The notes beneath the pieces are model-generated. The model was not told where the DNA came from. It searched no databases and was given only the letters and a program-made list of their open reading frames with translations. A DNA stretch of 64,000 nt, from contig NZ_CP095045.1 in the NCBI RefSeq assembly GCF_022919155.1, positions 806,001 to 870,000 of the forward strand, read 5' to 3'. Below, piece after piece: positions 56,643-64,000 of this stretch; the first letter of the stretch is position 1, and every line of letters starts with the position of its first letter. The translations under genes and the position numbers were made by a program. Source of the DNA: Leucobacter allii. Its GTDB lineage: Bacteria; Actinomycetota; Actinomycetes; Actinomycetales; Microbacteriaceae.

Positions 56643-56698
56643 CGGCATGCGCATCATCCCCGCACCACCTCAACCCTGAAAGGCCTTCCCAAGCGAAC

Positions 56699-58306
56699 AT
56701 GGCCCACTCGAACGCTGCGACACAGGCAGAACAGTCGGATACCGGGCACCGCCCGGTCCTCGTGGTCGATTTCGGCGCGCAGTACGCGCAGCTGATCGCC
56801 CGCAGGGTGCGCGAGGCCGGGGTGTACTCCGAGCTCGTGCCGCACACCATCACCGCGGCCGAGGTCGAGGACAGGCAGCCGCTCGGCATCGTGCTCTCCG
56901 GCGGTCCGTCGTCCGTCTACGAGCCGGGCGCCCCGCAGTTCGACGACGCGATCTTCGAGCTCGGGATCCCGACCCTCGGCATCTGCTACGGCTTCCAGGT
57001 GATGGCCCGGGCCCTCGGCGGGGAAGTCGGCCATACGGGCGACCGGGAGTACGGCGCCACCGATGCCGAGGTCCTCGGCGGCGGCGGGGCGATCCTCGGC
57101 GGACAGCCTGCGGCACAGAACGTGTGGATGAGCCACGGCGACGCGGTGCAGCAGGCGCCCGCCGGCTTCGAGGTGCTCGCGCGCACCGCCGTCACCCCGG
57201 TGGCGGCGTTCGGTAGCGCCGAGCGCCGGCTCTACGGCGTGCAGTGGCACCCCGAGGTGAAGCACTCCGACCACGGCCAGCGGGTCCTCGAGAACTTCCT
57301 GCACCACGTCGCGGGGATCCCTGCGGACTGGAACGCCGGCAACGTGATCGCCGAGCAGGTCGAGCGGATCCGCGCGCAGGTCGGGAGCGCCCGCGTCATC
57401 TCGGCGCTCTCCGGCGGCGTCGACTCCGCCGTGTCGACCGCCCTCGTGCACGCGGCCGTCGGCGATCAGCTGACCGCCGTCTTCGTGGACCACGGGCTGC
57501 TCCGCAAGGGAGAGCGCGAGCAGGTCGAGCAGGACTACGTCGCCTCGACCGGCGTGCACCTCATCACGGTTGACGCCGAGGACGTGTTCCTCGGGCACCT
57601 CGCCGGCGTCACCGATCCGGAGCAGAAGCGCAAGATCATCGGACGCGAGTTCATCCGCGCCTTCGAGCGCGTGCAGCGCGAGCTCGTCGACGAGGCCCGG
57701 GCCGAGGGCGGCGAGGTGAAGTTCCTCGTGCAGGGCACCCTGTACCCCGACGTCGTCGAGTCCGGCGGGGGAGCGGGCACTGCGAACATCAAGTCGCACC
57801 ACAACGTCGGAGGGCTCCCCGAGGATCTCGACTTCGAGCTGATCGAGCCGCTGCGGGCGCTCTTCAAGGACGAGGTCCGCGCGATCGGCCGCGAGCTCGG
57901 GATCCCCGAGGCGATCGTCGGGCGCCAGCCGTTCCCCGGCCCCGGGCTCGGCATCCGCATCGTCGGCGAGGTGACGCGCGATCGGCTGGAGACGCTCCGC
58001 GAGGCGGACGCGATCGCCCGCGCCGAGCTGACGGCCGCCGGTCTCGACCAGGAGATCTGGCAGTGCCCCGTCGTGCTGCTCGCGGATGTGCGCTCCGTGG
58101 GGGTGCAGGGCGACGGCCGCACCTACGGCCACCCCATCGTGCTGCGACCGGTCTCCTCGGAGGACGCGATGACCGCGGACTGGACCCGGGTGCCCTACGA
58201 CGTGCTCGCCCGCATCTCGAACCGGATCACGAACCAGGTGCCCGAGGTCAACCGCGTCGTGCTCGACGTGACGTCGAAGCCGCCGGGGACCATCGAGTGG
58301 GAGTAG
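56699..58306 (+). CDS. guaA: GMP synthase (glutamine-hydrolysing)
   Basis: 535 residues. It aminates XMP to GMP. The class-I glutaminase domain has [30 protein letters not shown] (nucleophile Cys) and WHPEVKHS (His, Glu). The ATP-pyrophosphatase domain has [16 protein letters not shown], then [11 protein letters not shown], and the C-terminal dimerisation domain has [13 protein letters not shown] and [18 protein letters not shown]. It follows guaB and guaB3 by 2.8 kb, consistent with a local guanine-nucleotide cluster. Confidence 0.98.
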   Translation: MAHSNAATQAEQSDTGHRPVLVVDFGAQYAQLIARRVREAGVYSELVPHTITAAEVEDRQPLGIVLSGGPSSVYEPGAPQFDDAIFELGIPTLGICYGFQVMARALGGEVGHTGDREYGATDAEVLGGGGAILGGQPAAQNVWMSHGDAVQQAPAGFEVLARTAVTPVAAFGSAERRLYGVQWHPEVKHSDHGQRVLENFLHHVAGIPADWNAGNVIAEQVERIRAQVGSARVISALSGGVDSAVSTALVHAAVGDQLTAVFVDHGLLRKGEREQVEQDYVASTGVHLITVDAEDVFLGHLAGVTDPEQKRKIIGREFIRAFERVQRELVDEARAEGGEVKFLVQGTLYPDVVESGGGAGTANIKSHHNVGGLPEDLDFELIEPLRALFKDEVRAIGRELGIPEAIVGRQPFPGPGLGIRIVGEVTRDRLETLREADAIARAELTAAGLDQEIWQCPVVLLADVRSVGVQGDGRTYGHPIVLRPVSSEDAMTADWTRVPYDVLARISNRITNQVPEVNRVVLDVTSKPPGTIEWE

Positions 58307-58340
58307 GGTGACCGCGCGTTCCGCGCGCACCCGTACGGCG

Positions 58341-58362
58341 GAGCCCGGCTGCGGCCGGGCTC
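58341..58362 (+). terminator. guaA terminator
   Basis: A 9-bp GC stem with a TGCG loop, 34 bases after the stop, flanked by complementary GGCG/CGCC and followed by GTTTCCTTGTC. Confidence 0.65.
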
Positions 58363-58380
58363 ACGCCGTTTCCTTGTCGT

Positions 58381-58425
58381 CTCCGCTCGTCGTCTCCCGT
58401 GCGGTCTCCGCTCGTCGTCTCCCGT
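58381..58425. repeat. Two 20-bp direct repeats
   Basis: CTCCGCTCGTCGTCTCCCGT occurs at 58381-58400 and 58406-58425, a 25-base period, in the noncoding gap after guaA. Confidence 0.9.
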
Positions 58426-58467
58426 CCGGTCCGTGCGGTCCCGTTCGCCCGTCGCCCCGTCGGTCGG

Positions 58468-58523
58468 GGATGCGGCGTCGGTGAGCCCGGATCGGCGGTT
58501 TCGGGCTCACCGAAGCCGCATCC
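58468..58523. repeat. 22-bp inverted repeat carrying a dispersed motif
   Basis: Arms 58468-58489 and 58502-58523 match at 21 of 22 positions around a 12-base loop. The right arm and its flank (58507-58528) differ at only two positions from 34835-34856 at the start of tandem repeat B, 24 kb away. Confidence 0.85.
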
Positions 58524-58552
58524 CTCACGGACGGTGCGGCGCCGGCGGCGCC

Positions 58553-58603
58553 CGGCGCCGCAGAGGGCCCGGCGCCGCAGCGAGCACGGCGCCGCAGCGA
58601 ACC
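58553..58603. repeat. Three 17-bp tandem repeats
   Basis: Units starting CGGCGCCGCAG lie at 58553, 58570 and 58587; units 2 and 3 differ only in the last bases. With the two repeats before it, they fill most of the 420-base gap between guaA and the Bax inhibitor-1 gene. I see no gene there. Confidence 0.88.
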
Positions 58604-58671
58604 GATCCGCATCGTACGCTGCACTCGTGCCGGAAGCTCAGCACCCCGCCGCCGCGATTCCCGGCCCCGCA

Positions 58672-58713
58672 ACGACCGAGCGCCGGGCCCCGTGGGGCCC
58701 GGCGCTCGGTCGT
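58672..58713 (-). terminator. Terminator of the Bax inhibitor-1 family gene
   Basis: A perfect 20-bp stem (58672-58691 with 58694-58713) with a 2-base gap lies 13 bases past the minus-strand stop codon. There is no T-run. Confidence 0.7.
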
Positions 58714-58726
58714 CGCGTCTTCCGGG

Positions 58727-59596
58727 TCAGTTATTGCCGCGGAGGATCGCGAGGATGCGGAGGATCTCGACGTACAGCCAGATGAGCGTCACCATGAGAC
58801 CGAAGGCGGCCGACCAGGCCCACTTCTCGGGCACGCGGTTCTTGACGCCGTTCTGGATCAGCTCGAAGTCCATGACGAGCGAGTAGGCGGCGAGCAGCAC
58901 GGCGAGCCCGCCGATGACGACGCCGAGCGGGATGCCCCAGAGCGTCGCACCGCGCAGGCCCCAGGGATCCTGGTTCGCGCCGGTGAGCATGAGGATCACG
59001 TTGACGATCGAGAAGGCGAGGTAGCCGAAGATCGCGACCATGAAGATCTTCGTCATCTTCGGGCTCGTGCGCACCTTGCCGCTCCGGAAGAGGAGCAGCG
59101 TGACCGCGAACACCGCGAGGGTGCCGATGACGGCCTGGGAGACGATGCCGGACCACTGCGCCTCGAAGACCTGCGAGATGCCGCCGAGGAAGAGCCCCTG
59201 GAAGACGGCGTACAGCACGATGAGCGGCACGCTCGGCTGCTTCTTGAAGGAGTTGACGAGGCCGAGGACGAGGCCGATGATCGCGCCGGGGAGCATGAGG
59301 ATCGGCACGAACCAGCCGACCGCGCCGAAGGCGAGCACGACGACGAAGAGCAGCACGGTCTTGGAGATCGTGTTCTCGTAGGTCATCGGCTTCTCGGAGG
59401 GCGCGGCCGTGGGCGGCTGCTGACCGCCGAAGCCGGCCTGCGCAGCAGCGTTCACCGCTGCGGCGCCCGTGGCCGCGTCGTCGATGCCGGGGCGCTGCGT
59501 CTGCGCAGCGGGCTGGTCGTAGATGCGGCGCAGCTCGTCCGCGGTGAGGGTCTTGCCGTTCAGTGCGGGGTTGTTGCTGAGAGCCGGGTTGCTCAT
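58727..59596 (-). CDS. Bax inhibitor-1/YccA family membrane protein
   Basis: 289 residues from ATG 59596 after GAAAGGA. About 75 N-terminal residues are Asn/Ala/Gln/Pro-rich; then seven hydrophobic helices. Family features are MTYENTISKTVLLFVVVLAF, YAVFQGLFLGGISQVFE, and YSLVMDFELIQNGVKNRVPE with the acidic residue typical of the group's last helices. E. coli YccA modulates FtsH; the actinobacterial role is unknown. A TAGTCT -10 lies at 59638-59633. Confidence 0.9.
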   Translation of the reverse strand: MSNPALSNNPALNGKTLTADELRRIYDQPAAQTQRPGIDDAATGAAAVNAAAQAGFGGQQPPTAAPSEKPMTYENTISKTVLLFVVVLAFGAVGWFVPILMLPGAIIGLVLGLVNSFKKQPSVPLIVLYAVFQGLFLGGISQVFEAQWSGIVSQAVIGTLAVFAVTLLLFRSGKVRTSPKMTKIFMVAIFGYLAFSIVNVILMLTGANQDPWGLRGATLWGIPLGVVIGGLAVLLAAYSLVMDFELIQNGVKNRVPEKWAWSAAFGLMVTLIWLYVEILRILAILRGNN

Positions 59597-59632
59597 GCGT
59601 CGGAATCCTTTCCAGGCGTATGTCAGATTCCC

Positions 59633-59638
59633 AGACTA
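59633..59638 (-). promoter_or_regulatory. -10 hexamer of the Bax inhibitor-1 family gene
   Basis: On the minus strand TAGTCT ends 36 bases before ATG 59596; the leader would be about 30 bases and contains GAAAGGA. Confidence 0.45.
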
Positions 59639-59722
59639 TCGACAGCAGCTTCGGATGCGCTGGGATTCCCGTACCCCGTCCAAGGACGCGGAGCGCGCCA
59701 GGCGGATGCGGCGCCCGTGTCC

Positions 59723-59728
59723 TAGGCT
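59723..59728 (+). promoter_or_regulatory. Leaderless -10 of the phosphodiesterase gene
   Basis: TAGGCT ends exactly 6 bases before ATG 59735; no ribosome-binding site is seen. Confidence 0.55.
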
Positions 59729-59734
59729 GGTGCC

Positions 59735-60757
59735 ATGCAGCACACGGCTCCCGGACCGCTGGTCATCGGCCACCGGGGCGCCCCCGGGTACCGCCCGGAG
59801 CACACGGCATCCGCGTACCGGCTCGCCTGCGAGCTCGGCGCCGACGCCGTCGAGCCCGACATCGTCGCGACGCGCGACGGCGTGCTCGTCGTGCGGCACG
59901 AGAACGAGATCTCCGGCACCACGGACGTGGCGAGCCGCCCGGAGTTCCGCGGTCGGCGCACCGTGAAGACGGTCGACGGCACACGGGTCCACGGCTGGTT
60001 CGTGGAGGACTTCACGTGGTCCGAGCTGTCCACGCTGCGCTGCCGAGAGCGGCTGGCGAAGGTCCGCCCCGACAACCGGGCCTACGACGGCGCCGAGCCG
60101 ATCCTGCGGCTGCGCGATGTGCTCGCCATCGTCGACGCCGAGAGCGCGCGCCTCGGCCGGGGCATCGGCGTGGTCGTCGAGATCAAGCACGCGCGCTTCC
60201 TCCTCGGACAGGGGATCGACATCGGCGCGCTGCTGCTCGCGGAGCTCGCGGCGACCGGGTGGGACGCCCGGCCCGATCGGCTCGTGATCGAGTGCTTCGA
60301 GCTCGGGGTGCTGGATCGGATGCGCGCGGCGGGAGCGGGCGCCGAGATCGTGTTCCTCGCCGAGCGCTCCGGCGCGCCGGCCGACGAACCGCTCGCGGGG
60401 GCGCCGTCGCGCGGGTACGCCTGGTACCGGAGCGACGCCGGTCTCGCACTGCTCGCGGACCGGGTCGACGGGATCAGCGTCGCGAAGGGCGATCTCATCC
60501 GCGTGAACGCGCTCGGCCGCGCGACCGGCACGACGGATCTCGCCGCCCGCGCGCACGATCACGGCCTGCGCGTGTACACGTGGACGCTCCGCCCGGAGAA
60601 TCGCTACCTCAACCTCCGCTACCAGTCCTCCCTGCGCGGCGCCGAATGGGGGGACTGGCAGGACGAGTTCGCGCTGATCCTCCGGGCCGGGGTCGACGGG
60701 ATCTTCGTCGACCACCCGGATCTCGGCGTCGCCATTCGCCGGGCGGAGACGCGCTGA
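59735..60757 (+). CDS. Glycerophosphodiester phosphodiesterase
   Basis: 340 residues. It hydrolyses glycerophosphodiesters to glycerol-3-phosphate and an alcohol. The catalytic His-Arg motif is VIGHRGAPGYRPEHTASAYR, the metal acids are in ADAVEPDIVATRDGVLVVRH, and later EIKHARF and DGIFVDHPDLG complete the barrel. Length and the insertion around residues 70-100 resemble the GlpQ-like subgroup, but no signal peptide is present, so it is probably cytoplasmic. It converges with the asparaginase gene. Confidence 0.9.
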   Translation: MQHTAPGPLVIGHRGAPGYRPEHTASAYRLACELGADAVEPDIVATRDGVLVVRHENEISGTTDVASRPEFRGRRTVKTVDGTRVHGWFVEDFTWSELSTLRCRERLAKVRPDNRAYDGAEPILRLRDVLAIVDAESARLGRGIGVVVEIKHARFLLGQGIDIGALLLAELAATGWDARPDRLVIECFELGVLDRMRAAGAGAEIVFLAERSGAPADEPLAGAPSRGYAWYRSDAGLALLADRVDGISVAKGDLIRVNALGRATGTTDLAARAHDHGLRVYTWTLRPENRYLNLRYQSSLRGAEWGDWQDEFALILRAGVDGIFVDHPDLGVAIRRAETR

Positions 60758-60821
60758 TCCGCGATCCGGCCGAGCGGCGGCCGCGCGCAGCCGGGCGCCC
60801 GCCCCGCGCAGCCGGGCGCCG

Positions 60822-61820
60822 TCAGGCGCCGAGGCACTCCCCGACGAGATTGCGTTCGACGAGCGCGCGCAGTTCGGCGCCGCGGTAGCCGGCGTCGAGC
60901 AGGAAGCCGAGCTTCGCGAGCGCGGCCTCGACGGTGAGGTCCGAGCCGTCGATGACCCCGGCCGCGGCCAGCTCGCGACCGACCGCATAGCGCCCGAGGT
61001 CGACGCCGCCCTGCGCGCACTGCGACACCGCGACCACGGGGATCGCGTCGCAGACCTCGCGCAGTGCGCCGAGCATGCCGGGCCGCGCCATCGGCCCGTT
61101 GCCCGAGCCGTAGCACTCGAGGACGAGCCCCGCGGGGCGGCCGAGGACCGCCCCGCGCAGGTCCTCGGCGACGACGCCGGGGGTGAAGCGGAAGGCGAGC
61201 ACCCGCGCCGGGGCGAGCGAGGCGACGCTCTCGGGGAGCCGGGGCGGGACGCCCGCGGGGGCGGGGGCGAGTTCGACCTCCGCCCGGAACGCGCCGAGCG
61301 CGCTCGTGTGGTGCTTCTCGGCGCGCACGGCGGGCAGGATCGCGCCGCCGAAGGCGATCGAGACGGGGGCGGTGCTGGCGGCCCGCACGGCCGCGCGGAC
61401 CGCGAGCGACAGGTTCGCGCCGGCGTCGGTACCCGGCGCGCCGTGGGGGAGCTGACTGCCGGTGACGACGACGGGGATGCCGAGGTCCCCGAGTTCGAAG
61501 GCGAGCCTCGCCGCGGTGTAGGCGAGCGTGTCGGTGCCGTGCAGGATCACGATGCCGCGCGGGCGCTGCGTGCGAGCGCGGGCGCGGACGGCCCGCGCGA
61601 TCTTCGGCGCCGTCTCGGCGTCGGCGTTGGCGCTGTCGATCGGCGGCTGCAGGTGGTTGATGCGCCAGTCGACCGCGAGCGGGACGCAGATGCCGGCGAC
61701 GAGCGCGTCGAGCACGTCGGGGAACGCGGGATCGGGGGCGAGCCCCGCGTCGGTCGCGTGCATGCCGATGGTGCCGCCAGTCGCGAACACGAGCACGGAG
61801 GGGCGAGGGGAGTCGGTCAC
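60822..61820 (-). CDS. ansA: Type I (cytoplasmic-type) L-asparaginase
   Basis: 332 residues from GTG 61820; an ATG 8 bases upstream is out of frame. It hydrolyses L-asparagine to aspartate and ammonia. The first catalytic Thr is in VFATGGTIGMHATDAGL, the second in ILHGTDTLAYTAARLAFEL. No signal peptide is present. The 64-base gap to the convergent phosphodiesterase gene holds two copies of CGCGCAGCCGGGCGCC. CACAAT 6 bases before the GTG could be a leaderless -10. Confidence 0.92.
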   Translation of the reverse strand: MTDSPRPSVLVFATGGTIGMHATDAGLAPDPAFPDVLDALVAGICVPLAVDWRINHLQPPIDSANADAETAPKIARAVRARARTQRPRGIVILHGTDTLAYTAARLAFELGDLGIPVVVTGSQLPHGAPGTDAGANLSLAVRAAVRAASTAPVSIAFGGAILPAVRAEKHHTSALGAFRAEVELAPAPAGVPPRLPESVASLAPARVLAFRFTPGVVAEDLRGAVLGRPAGLVLECYGSGNGPMARPGMLGALREVCDAIPVVAVSQCAQGGVDLGRYAVGRELAAAGVIDGSDLTVEAALAKLGFLLDAGYRGAELRALVERNLVGECLGA

Positions 61821-61864
61821 CCCTCCATTGTGTCGGACGCGTCCGGGTGTCGGGGGCTCCGCCT

Positions 61865-61870
61865 AGACTG
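61865..61870 (+). promoter_or_regulatory. pcrA -10 hexamer
   Basis: TAGACT ends 9 bases before ATG 61880, slightly longer than the 6-7 bases of the other leaderless candidates; the transcript would have a leader of about 2-3 bases or none. Confidence 0.5.
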
Positions 61871-61879
61871 GTCGCACGA

Positions 61880-64000
61880 TGAGCGACTTCGAACTTCTCG
61901 ACCCCTCCGGCGTCCCGATCGGCGGCGCGCAGTCCGCCGGCGGGACGGACGCCCTCCTCGACGGCCTGAATCCGGCGCAGGAGCGCGCCGTGATCGCGCG
62001 CGGCCCCGCGCTGCTGATCGTCGCGGGCGCCGGCTCGGGCAAGACCCGTGTGCTCACGCACCGCATCGCCCACCTGATCCGGGAGCGCGAGGCGTGGCCG
62101 AGCCAGATCCTCGCCATCACCTTCACGAACAAGGCGGCGGCCGAGATGCGCGAGCGCATCGACGGGCTGCTCGGGGAGGCCTCCCAGGGCATGTGGGTGT
62201 CGACCTTCCACTCCGCCTGCGTGCGCATCCTGCGGCGGGAGGCCGAGCGCTTCGGGTACGTCTCGGGCTTCACGATCTACGACTCCGCCGACTCGCGCGC
62301 GCTCCTCAAGCGGATCATCAAGGAGCTCGACGCCGACACCTACGGCTTCACGCCCGCGAACGCCGGCGCGAAGATCTCGCGGCTGAAGAACGAGCTCGCC
62401 GACGCCGGCGCCTACGCGGCGACCATGAACGCGAGCGACCCCCGAGACCGGCTCTTCGTCGAGATCTTCACGATGTACGAGCAGGAGCTGCGGCGCGCCA
62501 ACGCCTTCGACTTCGACGACCTCATCGGTCAGACGGTGCATCTCTTCCGCGCGCATCCCGACGTGGCCGCCGTCTACCAGCGGCGCTTCCGCCACATCCT
62601 CGTCGACGAGTACCAGGACACCAACCACGCGCAGTACTCCCTCATCCGCGAGCTCACCAAGCCGGTGGAGCCCGAGGAGGTGGCCGGGCTGATGCCGCCC
62701 GCCAGGGAGCGCGAGCTCGACGCCTCCGGGCGGATTCCGCCGGCGAGCCTCACCGTGGTGGGCGACTCCGACCAGTCGATCTACGCCTTCCGCGGCGCCG
62801 ACATCCGCAACATCGTCGAGTTCGAGCGGGACTTCCGCGGCGCCGAGGTCGTGAAGCTCGAGCAGAACTACCGTTCGACCCAGAACATCCTGAGCGCCGC
62901 GAACGCCGTGATCGGCAACAACTTCGATCGGCAGGATAAGAACCTCTGGACCTCGGAGGGCGACGGCGAGCAGATCGTCGGCTTCACCGGGTACTCGCAG
63001 CACGACGAGGCCCGCTTCGTGGCCGAGGAGATCGAGGACCTGCATCGGGCCGGCATCGCCTACGGCGACGTGGCCGTGTTCTACCGCACGAACTCGCAGA
63101 CGCGCGCGCTCGAGGAGCTGCTCATCCGCTCCGCGATCCCGTACCGCGTGCTCGGGGGCACGAAGTTCTACGAGCGGGCCGAGGTGAAGGACGCGATGGC
63201 GTACCTCACGAGCATCGCGAATCCCTACGATCCGATCGCCTGGTCCCGCCTTCTCGGCGCACCCAAGCGCGGGATCGGGCCGATGGCCGAGGCGCATCTC
63301 GCGAACTTCCAGGAGGCGCAGGGAGTCTCCTTCCACGAGGCGATGGCGCGCGCCGACGAGGTCGGCCCGCTCGGGCCGAAGCTGCGCACGACCGTGCGGG
63401 AGCTCGCGGCGCTGCTGCTGCGCGCCGCGCGGATGGCTGCGGGCGGGGGCGCGAGCGATGTCGCGGGCGAGGAGGCCGCCCCGGCGCCCGTGGGCGACGT
63501 GCTGAAGCTGATCCTCGATGAGACGGAGATGATCGAGAAGCTCCGCGCGAAGCGCGACCCGCAGGACGACGCGCGCGCCGAGAACCTCGAGGAGCTCCTC
63601 GCGGTGGCCCGCGAGTTCGACGTCAAGCAGCCGGGGGCCGGACTCCTCGCCTTCCTCACCGAGGTGAGCCTCGTCGCCGCGGCGGACGACCTCGACGACT
63701 CCAGCGGTACGGTCTCGCTGATGACGATGCACACGGCGAAGGGACTCGAATTCAAGGCCGTGTTCATCACCGGCGTCGAGGAGGGACTGCTGCCGCACCA
63801 GATGTCGGTCGACGAGGTCGGGGGCATCAGCGAGGAGCGCCGGCTCATGTACGTGGGTATCACCCGGGCCAGGGAACGGCTGTACCTCACGCTCGCCTCC
63901 ACCCGCGCCACCTTCGGGGACGTCTCGGTGGCGATGCCCTCGCGCTTCCTGCAGGAGATCCCCGAGGGGCTCATCGCCTGGCGCCAGTCGCCCGGCGAGG
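61880..64000 (+). CDS. pcrA: ATP-dependent DNA helicase PcrA/UvrD, 3' end outside window
   Basis: 707 codons open to the window edge from ATG 61880. Superfamily I 3'-5' helicase for repair and replication-fork work. The motifs run in order: LNPAQERAV (Q motif), AGAGSGKTRVLTHRI (Walker A, near residue 51), ITFTNKAAAEMRERI (Ia), VDEYQDTN (Walker B, near 243), VVGDSDQSIYAFRGAD (III), EQNYRST (IV), LMTMHTAKGLEFKAVFITG (V) and RLMYVGITRARERL (VI). The inserted PPARERELDASG stretch before motif III is usual in actinobacterial forms. Only the C-terminal tail is missing. Confidence 0.97.

Noticed and set aside
60619-63798. A 1059-codon minus-strand frame opposite pcrA and across ansA
   Set aside because: It is antisense to the helicase motifs and out of frame with ansA; low-complexity product.

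Overview
The window is a high-GC, gene-dense segment of an actinobacterial chromosome. Gene content, frequent GTG/TTG starts, leaderless-type promoters and Ala-rich extensions on several ribosomal proteins point to Actinomycetota, most likely Micrococcales/Microbacteriaceae (a Leucobacter-like genus is my best guess; the genus is inference). I see no phage, insertion sequence, CRISPR array, rRNA or tRNA gene. Most of it is housekeeping sequence.

Layout. (1) 1-546: 5' part of a PAP2-family phosphatase on the minus strand, cut by the window edge. (2) 0.8-8.2 kb: rpoB-rpoC, then a compact trio of unrecognised genes (two membrane proteins and one soluble protein). (3) 10.6-15.3 kb: the str cluster rpsL-rpsG-fusA-tuf. 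(4) 15.5-18.4 kb: two cell-surface polysaccharide genes, a CapD/FlaA1-like nucleotide-sugar enzyme and a polyprenyl-phosphate sugar-1-phosphate transferase, lying between tuf and rpsJ. (5) 18.4-34.4 kb: S10, spc and alpha clusters (rpsJ to rplQ) with secY, adk, map and infA. rpsN is not between rplE and rpsH, and rpsD is not between rpsK and rpoA. (6) 34.4-35.1 kb: a 674-bp intergenic region made of tandem repeats and hairpins. (7) 35.1-41.6 kb: OatA-like acyltransferase (minus), truA, rplM-rpsI, glmM, coaA (minus). (8) 41.7-47.9 kb: glmS-acpS-alr-tsaE-tsaB-rimI-tsaD with 4-bp overlaps, joining cell-wall precursor synthesis to the tRNA t6A machinery. (9) 48.0-50.7 kb: three small DUF4190-type membrane proteins around a THUMP-like methyltransferase. 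(10) 51.0-58.3 kb: groES under a CIRCE operator, a RarD-type transporter, and the guanine-nucleotide genes guaB (frameshifted here), a guaB3 paralogue and guaA, with SURF1 and DUF3817 genes between. (11) 58.3-64 kb: a second repeat-rich gap, a Bax inhibitor-1 family protein, a glycerophosphodiester phosphodiesterase, a type I L-asparaginase, and the N-terminal 707 codons of a PcrA/UvrD helicase.

How it works together. The first 40 kb is largely transcription and translation machinery, split by intrinsic-type hairpins into separate units (rpoBC, rpsL-rpsG, fusA, tuf, rpsJ to rplE, rpsH to rplO, secY-adk-map, infA onward, rpoA-rplQ, rplM-rpsI-glmM). Three unlinked ribosomal/initiation-factor promoters (rpsL, infA, rplM) share an extended core sequence, and the rpsJ leader contains an attenuator-like pair of hairpins. 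glmM and glmS supply UDP-GlcNAc precursors, alr supplies D-alanine, acpS and coaA serve CoA/ACP, and guaB/guaA make GMP.

I did not find a convincing new multi-gene system. The items most worth checking are the one-base guaB frameshift, the two repeat-rich intergenic regions that share a dispersed motif, the rpsJ leader, the Asn at the RpoB His526-equivalent position, and the uncharacterised trio after rpoC.
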